Part shown: positions 31,660 to 41,253 of the stretch, in pieces
How the letters are laid out: each line of letters begins with the position of its first letter
How positions within the stretch are numbered: position 1 is the first letter of the stretch
Source: Streptomyces carminius
Lineage (GTDB): Bacteria; Actinomycetota; Actinomycetes; Streptomycetales; Streptomycetaceae
Assembly: GCF_002794255.1 (NCBI RefSeq)
Contig: NZ_PGGW01000071.1
Location: 124,001-188,000 of the forward strand
DNA: 64,000 nucleotides
Direction of reading: 5' to 3'
The notes under the pieces: model-generated
Seen by the model: only the letters and a program-made list of their open reading frames with translations
What the model was told of the DNA's origin: nothing
Databases searched by the model: none
Translations under genes and position numbers: made by a program

Positions 31660-33999
31660 GTGTCGTACAACCCGCGTACCGGGACAGCGGAACGCAGAAG
31701 ACCGCGTGGGGTGGCCGCACGCGTCGGGGGGTGGAGCGTCCGGCACCGCTGGGCCGCGGTGGGGATCTGGGTGCTGTTCGTCGTACTGGCCCTGGGCGCG
31801 GGCGGTGTGGCGGGGAAGGCGGAGACCGGAGAGGGCGAACGGCTCCCGGGCGAGTACGGGCAGGCGGCCCGGCTGATCGAGGAGGCCGGGCTGACGGAGC
31901 CGTCGGCCGGGAGCGTCCTCGTGCAGGCCGTCGGGAGGGGAACGAAGGCGACGGACGGCGAGTTCCGCGCCGCGGTGGACGAGGTGGCCGCCGCGGTCCG
32001 GGACTCGGGCGAGGTCTCCTCGGTGGCCTCCCCCTACGAGACCGGCACGATCTCCCCGGACGGGCGCTCGGCGCTCGTGCGCTACACGCTGCGCGGTGAT
32101 CCGGAGACCGCCGCCGAGCGGATCGACCCGGTGGTCGGAGCCGTGGCGAAGGTGCAGGACCGCCACGAGGGCGAGCTGCGGATCGCGGAGATCGGCGGCG
32201 CCAGCATGGGGAAGGCCTTCGACGACGCCTTCGGCGACGACTTCCGGCAGGCGGAGTTCTCGGCGGTGCCGATCGCCTTCGGCATCCTGCTGATCGCCTT
32301 CGGCGCGCTGGTCGCGGCGCTGCTGCCGGTCGTCCTGGCCCTCATGGCGATCGCCGCCACCATGGGCCTGATGGGCGTGGCCGGCCATGTCGTGCCGATG
32401 GGTGACAACGCCAACTCGGTGATGCTGCTGGTGGGCCTGGCTGTGGGAGTGGACTACTGCCTGTTCTACCTGCGCCGCGAGCGCGAGGAGCGGCGGGCGG
32501 GCCGGGACGCCCGTACGGCCCTGGAGACCGCGGCGGCCACCTCCGGCCGGGCGATCCTGGTCTCCGGTGTCACGGTCATGGTGGCGATGGTGGGGATGAT
32601 GCTCACCGGGGTCGCCGATTTCGAGGGGATGGGCCTGGCCTCGCTGATGGTGGTCGGGGTCGCCATGGTCGGCTCGGTGACGGTCCTGCCCGCGCTGCTG
32701 TCGCTGCTGGGCGAGCGTGTCGACAAGGGCCGGGTGCCGTTCCTGGACCGGCTCGGACGGCGGGCCGGCGGAGCCGGCCGTACCGGTGGTGCGGACGGCG
32801 AGAGCCGGGTCTGGCGCGCGGTGCTCGGCCGGGTGCTGCGGCGTCCCGCGGTGTGGCTGGCGGTCTCGGTGGGCCTCCTGGTGGCCGTCGCCCTCCCGGC
32901 GCTCGGGATGCGGACCGAGAACCTGACACTGGACCAGGAGTTCGGCGACTCCCTGCCGATCGTCCAGACCTACAACCGGGTCAACGAGGCGTTCCCCGGC
33001 GGCTCCGAGCCCGCCGAGGTGGTCGTCGCGGCGGACGACATCGGCGCCGCCCCGGTGCGGGCGGCCATCGCGGACTTCCGGGAGCGGGCGCTGTCCTCCG
33101 GCGCCTCCGAGGGGCCGGTCGAGGTGACCGTGCACGAGGCGGAGAACCTCGCCGTCATCAACGTCCCCCTGGTGGGCGGCTCGGACCAGGAGCGGGCGGA
33201 GCGGAGCCTGACCGTGCTGCGCGAGGAGGTGCGCCCGGCCACCCTGGGCGCGGTCGAGGTCGTCGAGGCGCCGATCGGCGGGGCGGTCGCCGCGTCCAAG
33301 GACTTCACCGACCAGATCTCCGGGTCGGTGCTCCCGGTCCTCGCCTTCGTCGTTGCCCTCTCCTTCCTGCTGATGCTGATGTCGTTCCGCTCCCTGACGA
33401 TCGCGCTCACCTCCATCGTGCTCAACCTGCTGTCGGTGGGTGCGGCGTACGGCATCCTCACCGCCGTCTTCCAGTACGGCTGGGGTGCCTGGCTGGTGGG
33501 CGCCGAGGAGGCCGGGGCGATCGTCTCCTGGCTGCCGCTGTTCCTGTTCGTGATCCTGTTCGGGCTGAGCATGGACTACCACGTCTTCGTGGTCTCCCGG
33601 ATCCGCGAGGCGTGGACGCTCGGCCACGGCACGCACGAGGCGGTACGGCGGGGCATCGCCACCACGGCGGGCGTCGTGACCAGCGCCGCGGCCATCATGG
33701 TCGGCGTCTTCGCGATCTTCGGAACGCTCTCCATGCAGAGCATGCAGCAGATGGGGGTCGGGCTGGCCGCCGCGGTGCTCATCGACGCCACGCTCATCCG
33801 GGCGGTCGTCCTGCCCGCCGCGATGGCGCTGCTGGGCGAGCGGAACTGGTACTTCCCGCGCGTGCTGCGGTGGCTGCCGGACCTGACGCACGACGAGCCC
33901 CCGGCGACACGCACCGCGCCCTCCGGCGGACCCGCCGCCGCGCCGGACCGGGGGCCGGGTCCCCGGTCCGGCGACGAGCGGGAGCCCGTCCGGATGTGA
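31660..33999 (+). CDS. MMPL/RND-family transporter
   Basis: The 779-residue protein has 12 predicted helices: TM1 at about 25-48, a large extracytoplasmic loop, helices 2-6 near 190-360, and the same pattern in the second half. The MMPL signature Asp-Tyr pairs of the proton relay are present in TM4 and TM10 (GLAVGVDYCLFYLRRERE and LFGLSMDYHVFVVSRIRE). Mycobacterial MmpLs export lipids, and streptomycete homologues export hydrophobic products or drugs. GTG 31660 is chosen because GGGGG (31648-31652) lies seven bases upstream; GTG 31642 is an alternative. The C-terminal 45 residues are Pro/Arg-rich and cytoplasmic. Confidence 0.9.
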   Translation: MSYNPRTGTAERRRPRGVAARVGGWSVRHRWAAVGIWVLFVVLALGAGGVAGKAETGEGERLPGEYGQAARLIEEAGLTEPSAGSVLVQAVGRGTKATDGEFRAAVDEVAAAVRDSGEVSSVASPYETGTISPDGRSALVRYTLRGDPETAAERIDPVVGAVAKVQDRHEGELRIAEIGGASMGKAFDDAFGDDFRQAEFSAVPIAFGILLIAFGALVAALLPVVLALMAIAATMGLMGVAGHVVPMGDNANSVMLLVGLAVGVDYCLFYLRREREERRAGRDARTALETAAATSGRAILVSGVTVMVAMVGMMLTGVADFEGMGLASLMVVGVAMVGSVTVLPALLSLLGERVDKGRVPFLDRLGRRAGGAGRTGGADGESRVWRAVLGRVLRRPAVWLAVSVGLLVAVALPALGMRTENLTLDQEFGDSLPIVQTYNRVNEAFPGGSEPAEVVVAADDIGAAPVRAAIADFRERALSSGASEGPVEVTVHEAENLAVINVPLVGGSDQERAERSLTVLREEVRPATLGAVEVVEAPIGGAVAASKDFTDQISGSVLPVLAFVVALSFLLMLMSFRSLTIALTSIVLNLLSVGAAYGILTAVFQYGWGAWLVGAEEAGAIVSWLPLFLFVILFGLSMDYHVFVVSRIREAWTLGHGTHEAVRRGIATTAGVVTSAAAIMVGVFAIFGTLSMQSMQQMGVGLAAAVLIDATLIRAVVLPAAMALLGERNWYFPRVLRWLPDLTHDEPPATRTAPSGGPAAAPDRGPGPRSGDEREPVRM

Positions 34000-34098
34000 C
34001 CGGCGGGACGGCCCCCGCCGCTCCCGGCGCCGTGCGGCGCGGTCCGGTGGACCGCGCCGCACGGCGGTCCCATCGGCGGGCGGCTCGGGACCGGCGGC

Positions 34099-35385
34099 TC
34101 AGGACACCGGCCGGGAGTCCGTCCAGACCGACTCGAACTCCTCGCGGTAGAGATGGAACAGCCCGTGCTCGCTGCCCTCCCCCACCGGCCCGGGACCGCC
34201 GTACGCGCCCCCGTGCACGAGATCCCGGCCGCCGCCGCGCAGCACCAGCACCGGGGCCTCCATGCCGCGGGTCCGCCGCAGGTACGACTGGACGACGGCG
34301 ACGCCGTCCGGCCCGTCGCCGTCGACGAGGTAGGCGGTGAAGCGCGGCGTCTCGTCGAAGACGTGGATCTCGAAGGCCCCGGTGTCCCGCACCCGGGTGC
34401 GGACCCGGCGCATGTGGAGGATGTTCGTCTCCACCGAACGGCTCAGCTCGCCCTTCTTCAGCCCCAGCTCCCGCTCCCGGCGCCGTACCGCGCTGCTGGC
34501 CGGGTTGAGGAAGAGCAGCCGCACCCGGCAGCCGGAGTCGGCCAGCCGCATCAGCCGGCGGCCGGAGTAGTTCTGGACCAGCAGGTTGAGGCCGATGCCG
34601 ATGGCGTCCAGCCGCCGCGCGCCGCCGAACAGGTCCTCGGCCGGGAGCTGGCGCTGGAGGCGCACCCGGTCCGGGTGGACGCCGACGACGTCCGCGAAGC
34701 GGTCGCCGACCAGCTCCTCCACCGCGTCCACCGGGAGCCGGCGGGCGGAGGGGACGTCCCGGCCGGCGCCCAGCAGGTCCAGCAGCCGGGCCGAGATCCG
34801 CTCGGCCTGGGCGAGCACGGCCGGGGACAGCGCGCGGTTGCGGGCCACCGCGCTGCGGGCCACCTCCAGCTCGTCCAGGGCCAGCTCCAGCTCGCGGCGC
34901 GCCTCGAAGTACGGCTCGAAGCAGGGCCAGTGCTGCACCATGAGCTCGCGCAACTGCGGCAGGGTGAGGAAGGACAGCAGATTGTCGTCGGCCGGGTCGA
35001 GCAGATAGCCCTTGCGGCGGCTGACCTCGCGGACGGCCACCGCCCGCTGGACCCACTCCTGCCCGGCCGGCCCGGCCGCGGCCACCACCCACTCCTCGCC
35101 GTGCACCGGCTCGTAGACCGGCCGCAGGACCGCCGCGACCACCGCGCGCAGCCGCTGCTCGACGAGGTTGAGCCAGATGTACGCCCGCCCCGCCCGCTGG
35201 GCGCGCTGCCGCACCTCCGCCCAGTCCCCGGCGCCCCAGGCCAGGTCCGCGCCGATCTCCATCGGACGCGCCAGGGACACCGTGCCGGGCGGCACTCCGG
35301 GCGGTGCTCCGGACGGCATCCCGGACGGGCCGGCACCGCCCTCGCTCCCACCGCCTGGGGGGAGCTCAAGCCCTCCCGAGCTCAC
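34099..35385 (-). CDS. SAV2148-family HEPN domain protein
   Basis: The 428-residue protein matches the conserved actinobacterial SAV2148 family. The N-terminal helical region contains RPVYEPVH (R-x6-H), which fits the R-x4-6-H catalytic motif of HEPN ribonucleases. A conserved middle follows (REVSRRKGYLLDPADDNLLSFLTLPQLRELM). The C-terminal part from about residue 285 looks like the regulatory/PLD-like domain seen in some conflict proteins (RVRLLFLNPASSAV, FEIHVFDETPRFTAYLVDG). GTG 35385 (starting SSGGLELPPGG) is preferred because it matches the N-terminus I recall for the family. TTG 35427 would add 14 residues. It is divergent from glgX. Confidence 0.8.
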   Translation of the reverse strand: MSSGGLELPPGGGSEGGAGPSGMPSGAPPGVPPGTVSLARPMEIGADLAWGAGDWAEVRQRAQRAGRAYIWLNLVEQRLRAVVAAVLRPVYEPVHGEEWVVAAAGPAGQEWVQRAVAVREVSRRKGYLLDPADDNLLSFLTLPQLRELMVQHWPCFEPYFEARRELELALDELEVARSAVARNRALSPAVLAQAERISARLLDLLGAGRDVPSARRLPVDAVEELVGDRFADVVGVHPDRVRLQRQLPAEDLFGGARRLDAIGIGLNLLVQNYSGRRLMRLADSGCRVRLLFLNPASSAVRRRERELGLKKGELSRSVETNILHMRRVRTRVRDTGAFEIHVFDETPRFTAYLVDGDGPDGVAVVQSYLRRTRGMEAPVLVLRGGGRDLVHGGAYGGPGPVGEGSEHGLFHLYREEFESVWTDSRPVS

Positions 35386-35577
35386 CTGCCTGTGCACCGC
35401 CTTCCGGACCCGCGCTCTGTCGATCAAGGAGCCTACTGTGCCCGCGGGAGGGCGCGCAGCCGTATCCCGGGACCAAGTTCCTTTGCTCGTACGCTCATCC
35501 GGGGGAAGATAAACGCCGCGTCCGCTCGGCGCGCCCGTACTGCGCGAGGATTCGGCAGCAGCGGGTAGAGGGATCCC

Positions 35578-35620
35578 GACAGGAACCGCGACAGAACCGC
35601 GGCAGCAACGCGACAGGAAG
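35578..35620. repeat. Short tandem GACAGgAACCGC-like repeats before glgX
   Basis: Four degenerate 9-12-bp units of GACAGGAACCGC type run into the glgX ribosome site (CAGGAAGAG). They lie in the 5' leader, directly against the start codon. Any role in translation is speculative. The rest of the 242-bp intergenic segment (35386-35577) would hold both divergent promoters; I cannot place them. Confidence 0.45.
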
Positions 35621-35627
35621 AGTCGAC

Positions 35628-37787
35628 ATGCAGGTCTGGCCGGGACGGGCCTATCCCCTCGGCGCCACGTACGACGGCGCGGGAACGAACTTCGCCGTGT
35701 TCTCGGAGGCGGCGGAACGCATCGAGCTGTGTCTGCTGCACGACGACGGCTCGGAGACGGCCGTCGAGCTGCGCGAGTCCGACGCCTTCGTACGGCACGC
35801 CTATCTGCCGGGCGTGATGCCCGGCCAGCGGTACGGCTTCCGGGTCCACGGGCCGTACGAGCCGGAGAAGGGCCACCGGTGCAACAGCGCCAAGCTGCTG
35901 CTCGACCCCTACGCCCGGGCGATGAGCGGGGCCATCGACTGGAACGAGTCGGTCTACGGCTACCACTTCGACGACCCCGAACGGCGCAACGACCTGGACT
36001 CGGCGCCGCACACCATGGCGTCCGTGGTCGTCAACCCCTACTTCGACTGGGGCGACGACCGGCCGCCGCGCACCGACTACCACCAGACGGTGATCTACGA
36101 GGCCCATGTGAAGGGCCTGACCATGCTCCATCCGGAGCTGCCGGAGGACCTGCGCGGCACCTACGCGGCGCTCGGCCATCCGGCGATCATCGAGCACCTC
36201 ACCCGGCTGGGCGTCACCGCGCTGGAGCTGATGCCGGTGCACCAGTTCGTCACCGACCACCGGCTGGCCGACGCGGGGCTGGCGAACTACTGGGGCTACA
36301 ACACCATCGGCTTCTTCGCCCCGCACAACGCCTACGCCTCCTGGGGGGACCGGGGCCAGCAGGTGCTGGAGTTCAAGCAGGCGGTCAAGGCGCTGCACCA
36401 GGCCGGGATCGAGGTGATCCTGGACGTGGTCTACAACCACACGGCCGAGGGCAACCACCTGGGCCCCACGCTCTCCTTCCGGGGCCTGGACAACCTCTCG
36501 TACTACCGGCTGACGGACGACCCCCGCTACTACATGGACACCACCGGCACCGGCAACTCGCTGCTGATGCGCTCCCCGCACGTGCTCCAGCTGATCATGG
36601 ACTCGCTGCGCTACTGGGTCACCGAGATGCACGTGGACGGCTTCCGCTTCGACTTGGCGGCGACGCTGGCGAGGCAGTTCCACGAGGTGGACCGGCTGTC
36701 GTCGTTCTTCGACCTGGTGCAGCAGGACCCGGTGGTCAGCCAGGTGAAGCTGATCGCCGAGCCGTGGGACGTGGGCGAGGGCGGCTACCAGGTGGGGAAC
36801 TTCCCGCCGCTGTGGACGGAGTGGAACGGCCGCTACCGGGACACCGTGCGGGACCTGTGGCGGGGCGAGCCGCGCACCCTGGCGGAGTTCGCCTCCCGGC
36901 TGACCGGCTCCTCGGACCTGTACCAGGACGACGGGCGCCGGCCGCTGGCCTCGATCAACTTCGTGACCTGCCACGACGGCTTCACGCTGCACGACCTGGT
37001 GTCGTACAACGAGAAGCACAACGAGGCCAACGGCGAGGGCAACCGGGACGGCGAGAGCCACAACCGCTCCTGGAACTGCGGGGCCGAGGGCGACACCGAC
37101 GACGCGGACATCCGCGCCCTGCGCGGTCGGCAGATGCGCAACTTCATCGCCACCCTGCTGCTCTCCCAGGGCGTGCCGATGCTCAGCCACGGCGACGAGT
37201 TCGCCCGCACCCAGCGGGGCAACAACAACGCATACTGCCAGGACGGCGAGCTGTCCTGGGTGCACTGGCCCGAGCCGGACGAGAAGCATCCGCTGTGCGA
37301 GTTCGTACAGGCCATGGTGGGCCTGCGGCGCGAGCACCCGGCCTTCCGGCGGCGGCGCTTCTTCCACGGCCGGCCGGTGGAGGGCACCCACGACGAGCTC
37401 TCGGACATCGCCTGGTTCACCCCCGAGGGGGAGGAGATGACCCAGCGCGACTGGCAGGAGGCGCAGGCCAGGGCACTGACGGTGTTCCTCAACGGCAACG
37501 CGATCTCCGAGCCCGGCGAGCGCGGCGAGCGGATCTGTGACGACTCCTTCCTGCTGATGTTCAACGCCCAGTCCACCCCGCGCGCCTTCGTGGTCCCGGC
37601 CGACCACGGCAGCCAGTGGCAGGTCGTGGTGGACACCGCGCGGGAGGACGCGGTGCCGCCCGGCTCGGGCCCCACGGTCAAGGCGGGCGACCGCGTCACC
37701 CTGGTGGACCGCAGCCTGACGGTGCTCCAGCGGCCGGCCGGCCAGCGCGGCACGGCGGCCGCGCGGACGGACGGCCGCCGCCGGTAG
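35628..37787 (+). CDS. glgX: Glycogen debranching enzyme GlgX/TreX
   Basis: The 719-residue GH13 isoamylase-type enzyme hydrolyses alpha-1,6 branches. The N-terminal CBM48 domain (about 1-140) starts with the typical VWPGRAYPLGATYDGAGTNFAVFS. Catalytic residues are visible: the nucleophile Asp in GFRFDLAA, the acid Glu in LIAEPWDVG and the His-Asp pair in VTCHDGFTL. ATG 35628 has AGGAAGAG upstream. It precedes treY, separated by a strong hairpin. It supplies linear maltooligosaccharides to TreY/TreZ, so the name treX also fits. A Pro/Arg-rich tail ends the protein. Confidence 0.94.
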   Translation: MQVWPGRAYPLGATYDGAGTNFAVFSEAAERIELCLLHDDGSETAVELRESDAFVRHAYLPGVMPGQRYGFRVHGPYEPEKGHRCNSAKLLLDPYARAMSGAIDWNESVYGYHFDDPERRNDLDSAPHTMASVVVNPYFDWGDDRPPRTDYHQTVIYEAHVKGLTMLHPELPEDLRGTYAALGHPAIIEHLTRLGVTALELMPVHQFVTDHRLADAGLANYWGYNTIGFFAPHNAYASWGDRGQQVLEFKQAVKALHQAGIEVILDVVYNHTAEGNHLGPTLSFRGLDNLSYYRLTDDPRYYMDTTGTGNSLLMRSPHVLQLIMDSLRYWVTEMHVDGFRFDLAATLARQFHEVDRLSSFFDLVQQDPVVSQVKLIAEPWDVGEGGYQVGNFPPLWTEWNGRYRDTVRDLWRGEPRTLAEFASRLTGSSDLYQDDGRRPLASINFVTCHDGFTLHDLVSYNEKHNEANGEGNRDGESHNRSWNCGAEGDTDDADIRALRGRQMRNFIATLLLSQGVPMLSHGDEFARTQRGNNNAYCQDGELSWVHWPEPDEKHPLCEFVQAMVGLRREHPAFRRRRFFHGRPVEGTHDELSDIAWFTPEGEEMTQRDWQEAQARALTVFLNGNAISEPGERGERICDDSFLLMFNAQSTPRAFVVPADHGSQWQVVVDTAREDAVPPGSGPTVKAGDRVTLVDRSLTVLQRPAGQRGTAAARTDGRRR

Positions 37788-37807
37788 CCGTACGCCCCGC
37801 CGCGGCC

Positions 37808-37860
37808 GTGGACCGCCCGGACGGCCGCGCCCGGATCCGCGTGCCGTCCGGGCGGTCCAC
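37808..37860 (+). terminator. Long hairpin between glgX and treY
   Basis: A perfect 17-bp stem joins GTGGACCGCCCGGACGG (37808-37824) and its reverse complement (37844-37860), with a 19-base loop. It begins 20 bp after the glgX stop and ends 57 bp before treY. It lacks a U-tract, as is common for high-GC terminators. It may be a partial terminator or an mRNA-stability element between the two trehalose genes. Confidence 0.7.
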
Positions 37861-37917
37861 CGCACGGCCCACAGCCGCGGCGGATTCGGGCGCGGCTCGC
37901 CGGGAACACCCAAGCCC

Positions 37918-40422
37918 ATGACGTCCGATCTGCCTCCCGAGTCGTCCCCGTTCCCGTCCCCGTCCCCTTCCGGTGCCTCCCGTACCGCCCCGCCGACCGC
38001 CACCTACCGGCTCCAGCTCCAGCCGGGTTTCCCGTTCGCCGCCGCCGCCCGGGTGGTGCCGTACGCCGCCTCGCTGGGCGTGTCGCATCTGCACCTGTCC
38101 CCGGTGCTGGAGGCGGTCCCCGGCTCCGCGCACGGCTACGACGTGACCGGGCACGCCCGGGTGCGCGAGGAGCTCGGCGGCGAGGAGGGGCTGCGGGCGC
38201 TGGCCCGCACCGCACGGGAGCACGGCCTGGGCATCGTGCTGGACATCGTGCCCAACCACATGGGCGTCCCCGCGCCCGAGCGGCTGAACGAGCCGCTGTG
38301 GGAGGTGCTGCGCGAGGGCCCGGCCTCGCCGTACGCCCGCTGGTTCGACATCGACTGGGAGGCCGGCGACGGCCGGGTGCTGCTGCCGGTCCTCGGCGGA
38401 CGGCTCGGCGACGAGCTGCGGGCGCTGTCCGTCCGCGACGGCGCGCTGGCCTACTACGACCATCGCTTCCCGCTGCGCGCGGGCACCGAGGACCTGCCGC
38501 TGCCCGAGCTGCTGGACGCCCAGCACTACCGGCTGGCCTGGTGGCGGCTGGCCCGCACCGAGCTGAACTACCGGCGGTTCTTCACCATCTCCGACCTGAT
38601 CGGGCTGCGGGTGGAGGACCCGGAGGTCTTCGCCGCCACCCATGAGTGCGTGCTGCGGCTGGTGCGCGAGGGCGTGGTGGACGGGCTGCGGGTGGACCAC
38701 CCGGACGGGCTGGCCGATCCCGGCGCGTACCTGCTGCGGCTGCGCGAGGAGACCGGCGGCGTCTGGACGGTGGTGGAGAAGATCCTCGGTCCCGCCGAGC
38801 GGCTGCCGGTGTCCTGGCCGGTCGCCGGGACCACCGGCTACGACGCGCTGCGCCACCTCGACGGCCTGTTCACCGACCCGGCGGGCCACGCGGAGCTGGT
38901 GCGGCTCCACCGGGAGTCCACCGGCGCCGCGCCGGATACGGGCGGGGCGTGGGAGGCGACGGTGCGGCGGGCCGCGCGGGAGGTCGTCGCCCACGACCTG
39001 GCCGCCGAGGTGGAGCGGCTCACCCGGACGGCCGCGGCGGTGTGCGAGACCGCGCCCGGCCTGGCGCTGCGCGACCACGCGCCCTGGGCGCTGCGCACCG
39101 CCATCCGGGAGACGCTGGTGCGGCTGCCGGTGTACCGGCCGTACATCACCGCGGGCGGGCCGGTGAGCGCGGAGGACCGGGCGATGCTGGAGGAGGCCGC
39201 CGAGGGGGCGCGGACGGCGTTCGCCGTGCCGGAGGAGGCCGCCTCGGTGGACGTGGTGCGGGACCTGGCGCTGGGCCGGCTGGGCACCGGCGAGGCGCAG
39301 CGGGACTTCTGCGCGCGGTTCGCGCAGGTGAGCGCGGCACTGCGGGCCAAGTCGGAGGAGGACACCGCCTTCTACCGGTACACCCCGCTGCTGTCGGCCA
39401 ACGAGGTGGGCGGCAGCCCGGGGAATCCCCTGGTGGCGCCGGAGGAGTTCCACGCCTACTGCGCGCGCCTCCAGCGCGACTGGCCGGCCACCGGCACCGT
39501 GCTGTCCACGCACGACACCAAGCGCAGCGCGGACGTCCGGGCGGCGATCGCGGTGCTGAGCGAGTGCCCCGAGCGGTGGGCCGGGCTGCTGGCGGAGGCG
39601 GCGGAGGAGACGCTGCGCACCGGCGGCGTCGAGGCCCCGGACCGCCACCTGGCGTGGTCGGCCTGGCAGACGGCGTACGGCATGGGTTTCCCCGAGCAGG
39701 AGCGGCTGGTGCCCGCGCTGCTGAAGGCCGTGCGGGAGGCGGGGCTGCGCACCAGCTGGACGGAGCCGGACCCCGGCTACGAGGAGGCCGTCGAACGCTT
39801 CACGGCGGCCGGGCCGGGCGGGCCGCCGCTGTACACGGTCACCGCCTTCGCCCGGGAGCTGCGGGAGCCGGTGCGGGCCAACGTGCTCGGCGCGGCGCTG
39901 CTGCACCTGACCATGCCCGGGGTGCCGGATCTCTACATGGGCACCGAGCGGGTGTACGCCGCGCTGGTGGACCCCGACAACCGCCGCCTGCCCGACTTCC
40001 CGGACGGGGACGGCGCCGAGGGCGCCGCGCACGAGGCGGACACCGCGGCCCGGGACGCCGAGGACCTGACGGGCGCCCTGCCGCCCGGCCTGTCGGAGGA
40101 GAAGCGGCGGCTGACCGTCGCCGCCCTGCGGCTGCGGCGCGAGCACCCCGAGTGGTTCGGCGCCGCGGCCTCGTACGAGCCGCTGCGGGCCGCCGGGCCG
40201 GCGGCGGACCACTGTGTGGCGTTCACCCGCTCCGGCGCGGTCGCCACCGTGGTCACCCGGCTCTCGCTGCGACTGGCCGGGGCGGGCGGCTGGCGGGACA
40301 CGGCCCTTCAGCTGCCGCCGGGCCGGTGGCGGGACGCGCTGGACGGCCGGGAGCTGACGGGGCGCCTGCCCCTGGCGGAGCTGCTGGACGGTTCCCCGGC
40401 CGTGCTGCTGGTCCGGGACTGA
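37918..40422 (+). CDS. treY: Maltooligosyl trehalose synthase
   Basis: The 834-residue GH13 enzyme rearranges the reducing-end alpha-1,4 bond of a maltooligosaccharide to alpha-1,1, making maltooligosyl trehalose. The start TYRLQLQPGFPFAAAARVVPYAASLGVSHLHLSPVLEA is diagnostic. Catalytic residues: Asp in GLRVDHPDGLADP, Glu in VEKILGPAERLP, and His-Asp in LSTHDTKRSADVRAA. Length is typical for TreY (about 720-850). The C-terminal TIM-barrel part contains TMPGVPDLYMGTE. ATG 37918 is used. It acts before TreZ, whose gene lies about 8 kb downstream beyond an accessory block. Confidence 0.95.
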   Translation: MTSDLPPESSPFPSPSPSGASRTAPPTATYRLQLQPGFPFAAAARVVPYAASLGVSHLHLSPVLEAVPGSAHGYDVTGHARVREELGGEEGLRALARTAREHGLGIVLDIVPNHMGVPAPERLNEPLWEVLREGPASPYARWFDIDWEAGDGRVLLPVLGGRLGDELRALSVRDGALAYYDHRFPLRAGTEDLPLPELLDAQHYRLAWWRLARTELNYRRFFTISDLIGLRVEDPEVFAATHECVLRLVREGVVDGLRVDHPDGLADPGAYLLRLREETGGVWTVVEKILGPAERLPVSWPVAGTTGYDALRHLDGLFTDPAGHAELVRLHRESTGAAPDTGGAWEATVRRAAREVVAHDLAAEVERLTRTAAAVCETAPGLALRDHAPWALRTAIRETLVRLPVYRPYITAGGPVSAEDRAMLEEAAEGARTAFAVPEEAASVDVVRDLALGRLGTGEAQRDFCARFAQVSAALRAKSEEDTAFYRYTPLLSANEVGGSPGNPLVAPEEFHAYCARLQRDWPATGTVLSTHDTKRSADVRAAIAVLSECPERWAGLLAEAAEETLRTGGVEAPDRHLAWSAWQTAYGMGFPEQERLVPALLKAVREAGLRTSWTEPDPGYEEAVERFTAAGPGGPPLYTVTAFARELREPVRANVLGAALLHLTMPGVPDLYMGTERVYAALVDPDNRRLPDFPDGDGAEGAAHEADTAARDAEDLTGALPPGLSEEKRRLTVAALRLRREHPEWFGAAASYEPLRAAGPAADHCVAFTRSGAVATVVTRLSLRLAGAGGWRDTALQLPPGRWRDALDGRELTGRLPLAELLDGSPAVLLVRD

Positions 40423-40485
40423 CCCGCGGCCGGGCCGGTCCGCCACGGGATCCGGGCGCGCCCGGCGCGGGCCGCCGCACCCGCC

Positions 40486-40526
40486 TGCCGGTGCTCCTCC
40501 CGCCCCGGCCGGGAGGAGCACCGGCA
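40486..40526. terminator. Bidirectional hairpin terminator between treY and the FHA gene
   Basis: TGCCGGTGCTCCTCCCG (40486-40502) and its exact reverse complement (40510-40526) make a 17-bp stem with a 7-base loop. It sits between two convergent genes and can terminate both. Confidence 0.85.
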
Positions 40527-40605
40527 CGCGAGGGGTTGTGCGCCTGCCGCGGCCGCAGCCGCCGACGGACTGACGTCTCGGACGCCAAGGGCACCCGGAA
40601 GCAGC

Positions 40606-41148
40606 TCAGCGCCCGCTCAGCCGGAAGCTGACCTGCCCGAACCGCACATGGTCCCCCGGCCGTACGCTCACCGCCCCGGTCACCCGGCGGCCGTTGACCC
40701 AGGTGCCGTTGGAGGAGCCCAGATCGCGCAGCGTCCAGCCCCGCACCGAGCTGTGGAGCTGGGCGTGCGTCCGGGAGACCGTCCCGTCGTTCAGCCGCAG
40801 CATCGAGCCGGGCGCGCGGCCGATGCTCATCGGATACGGGCCGGGCGGGGGCAGCATCAGCTCCGGCAGCCGGGCCGTCCGCCAGGCCCGCCGCAGCCGT
40901 CCGGGCAGCGCCGAGAGCCCGCCGACGATCCTCAGCAACGCCGGCTCCGGCGGGGCCGGGCGCAGGTCGTGGACCGCCGCCGCCAGCTCGTCGGCCCGGC
41001 GGGCGCCGAGGATCTGCTCCATCCGGCGCTCGAACGTCTGGTGCGACACACGGCCGACGGCCGCGCTCTCCCGCAGCACCTCCAGGGCGCGCTCCCGGTC
41101 CTCGTCCGACGGGCGCGGCGGGACCGCTCCCGACTCCAGAGATGCCAT
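40606..41148 (-). CDS. DUF1707 and FHA domain protein
   Basis: The 180-residue protein has an N-terminal DUF1707 segment (about 12-65: PSDEDRERALEVLRESAAVGRVSHQTFERRMEQIL). A short linker leads to an FHA domain (about 105-178) with the conserved IGRAPGSMLRLND, VSRTHAQL, DLGSSNGTWVNG and RPGDHVRFGQVSFRL. FHA domains bind phosphothreonine, so it may be a target or adaptor of a Ser/Thr kinase. No signal peptide or membrane helix is present. ATG 41148 is used. It lies at the boundary between the trehalose genes and the accessory block. Confidence 0.9.
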   Translation of the reverse strand: MASLESGAVPPRPSDEDRERALEVLRESAAVGRVSHQTFERRMEQILGARRADELAAAVHDLRPAPPEPALLRIVGGLSALPGRLRRAWRTARLPELMLPPPGPYPMSIGRAPGSMLRLNDGTVSRTHAQLHSSVRGWTLRDLGSSNGTWVNGRRVTGAVSVRPGDHVRFGQVSFRLSGR

Positions 41149-41253
41149 GACCGGTCATTCTCCGGACCCGGCCCCGGGCTGTCCAGCCCGGACCGGGGCG
41201 ACCGGCGGCCGCCCACGCACCTGCCCCGGAGACGGGCGTCCGGGCACGGCGCC

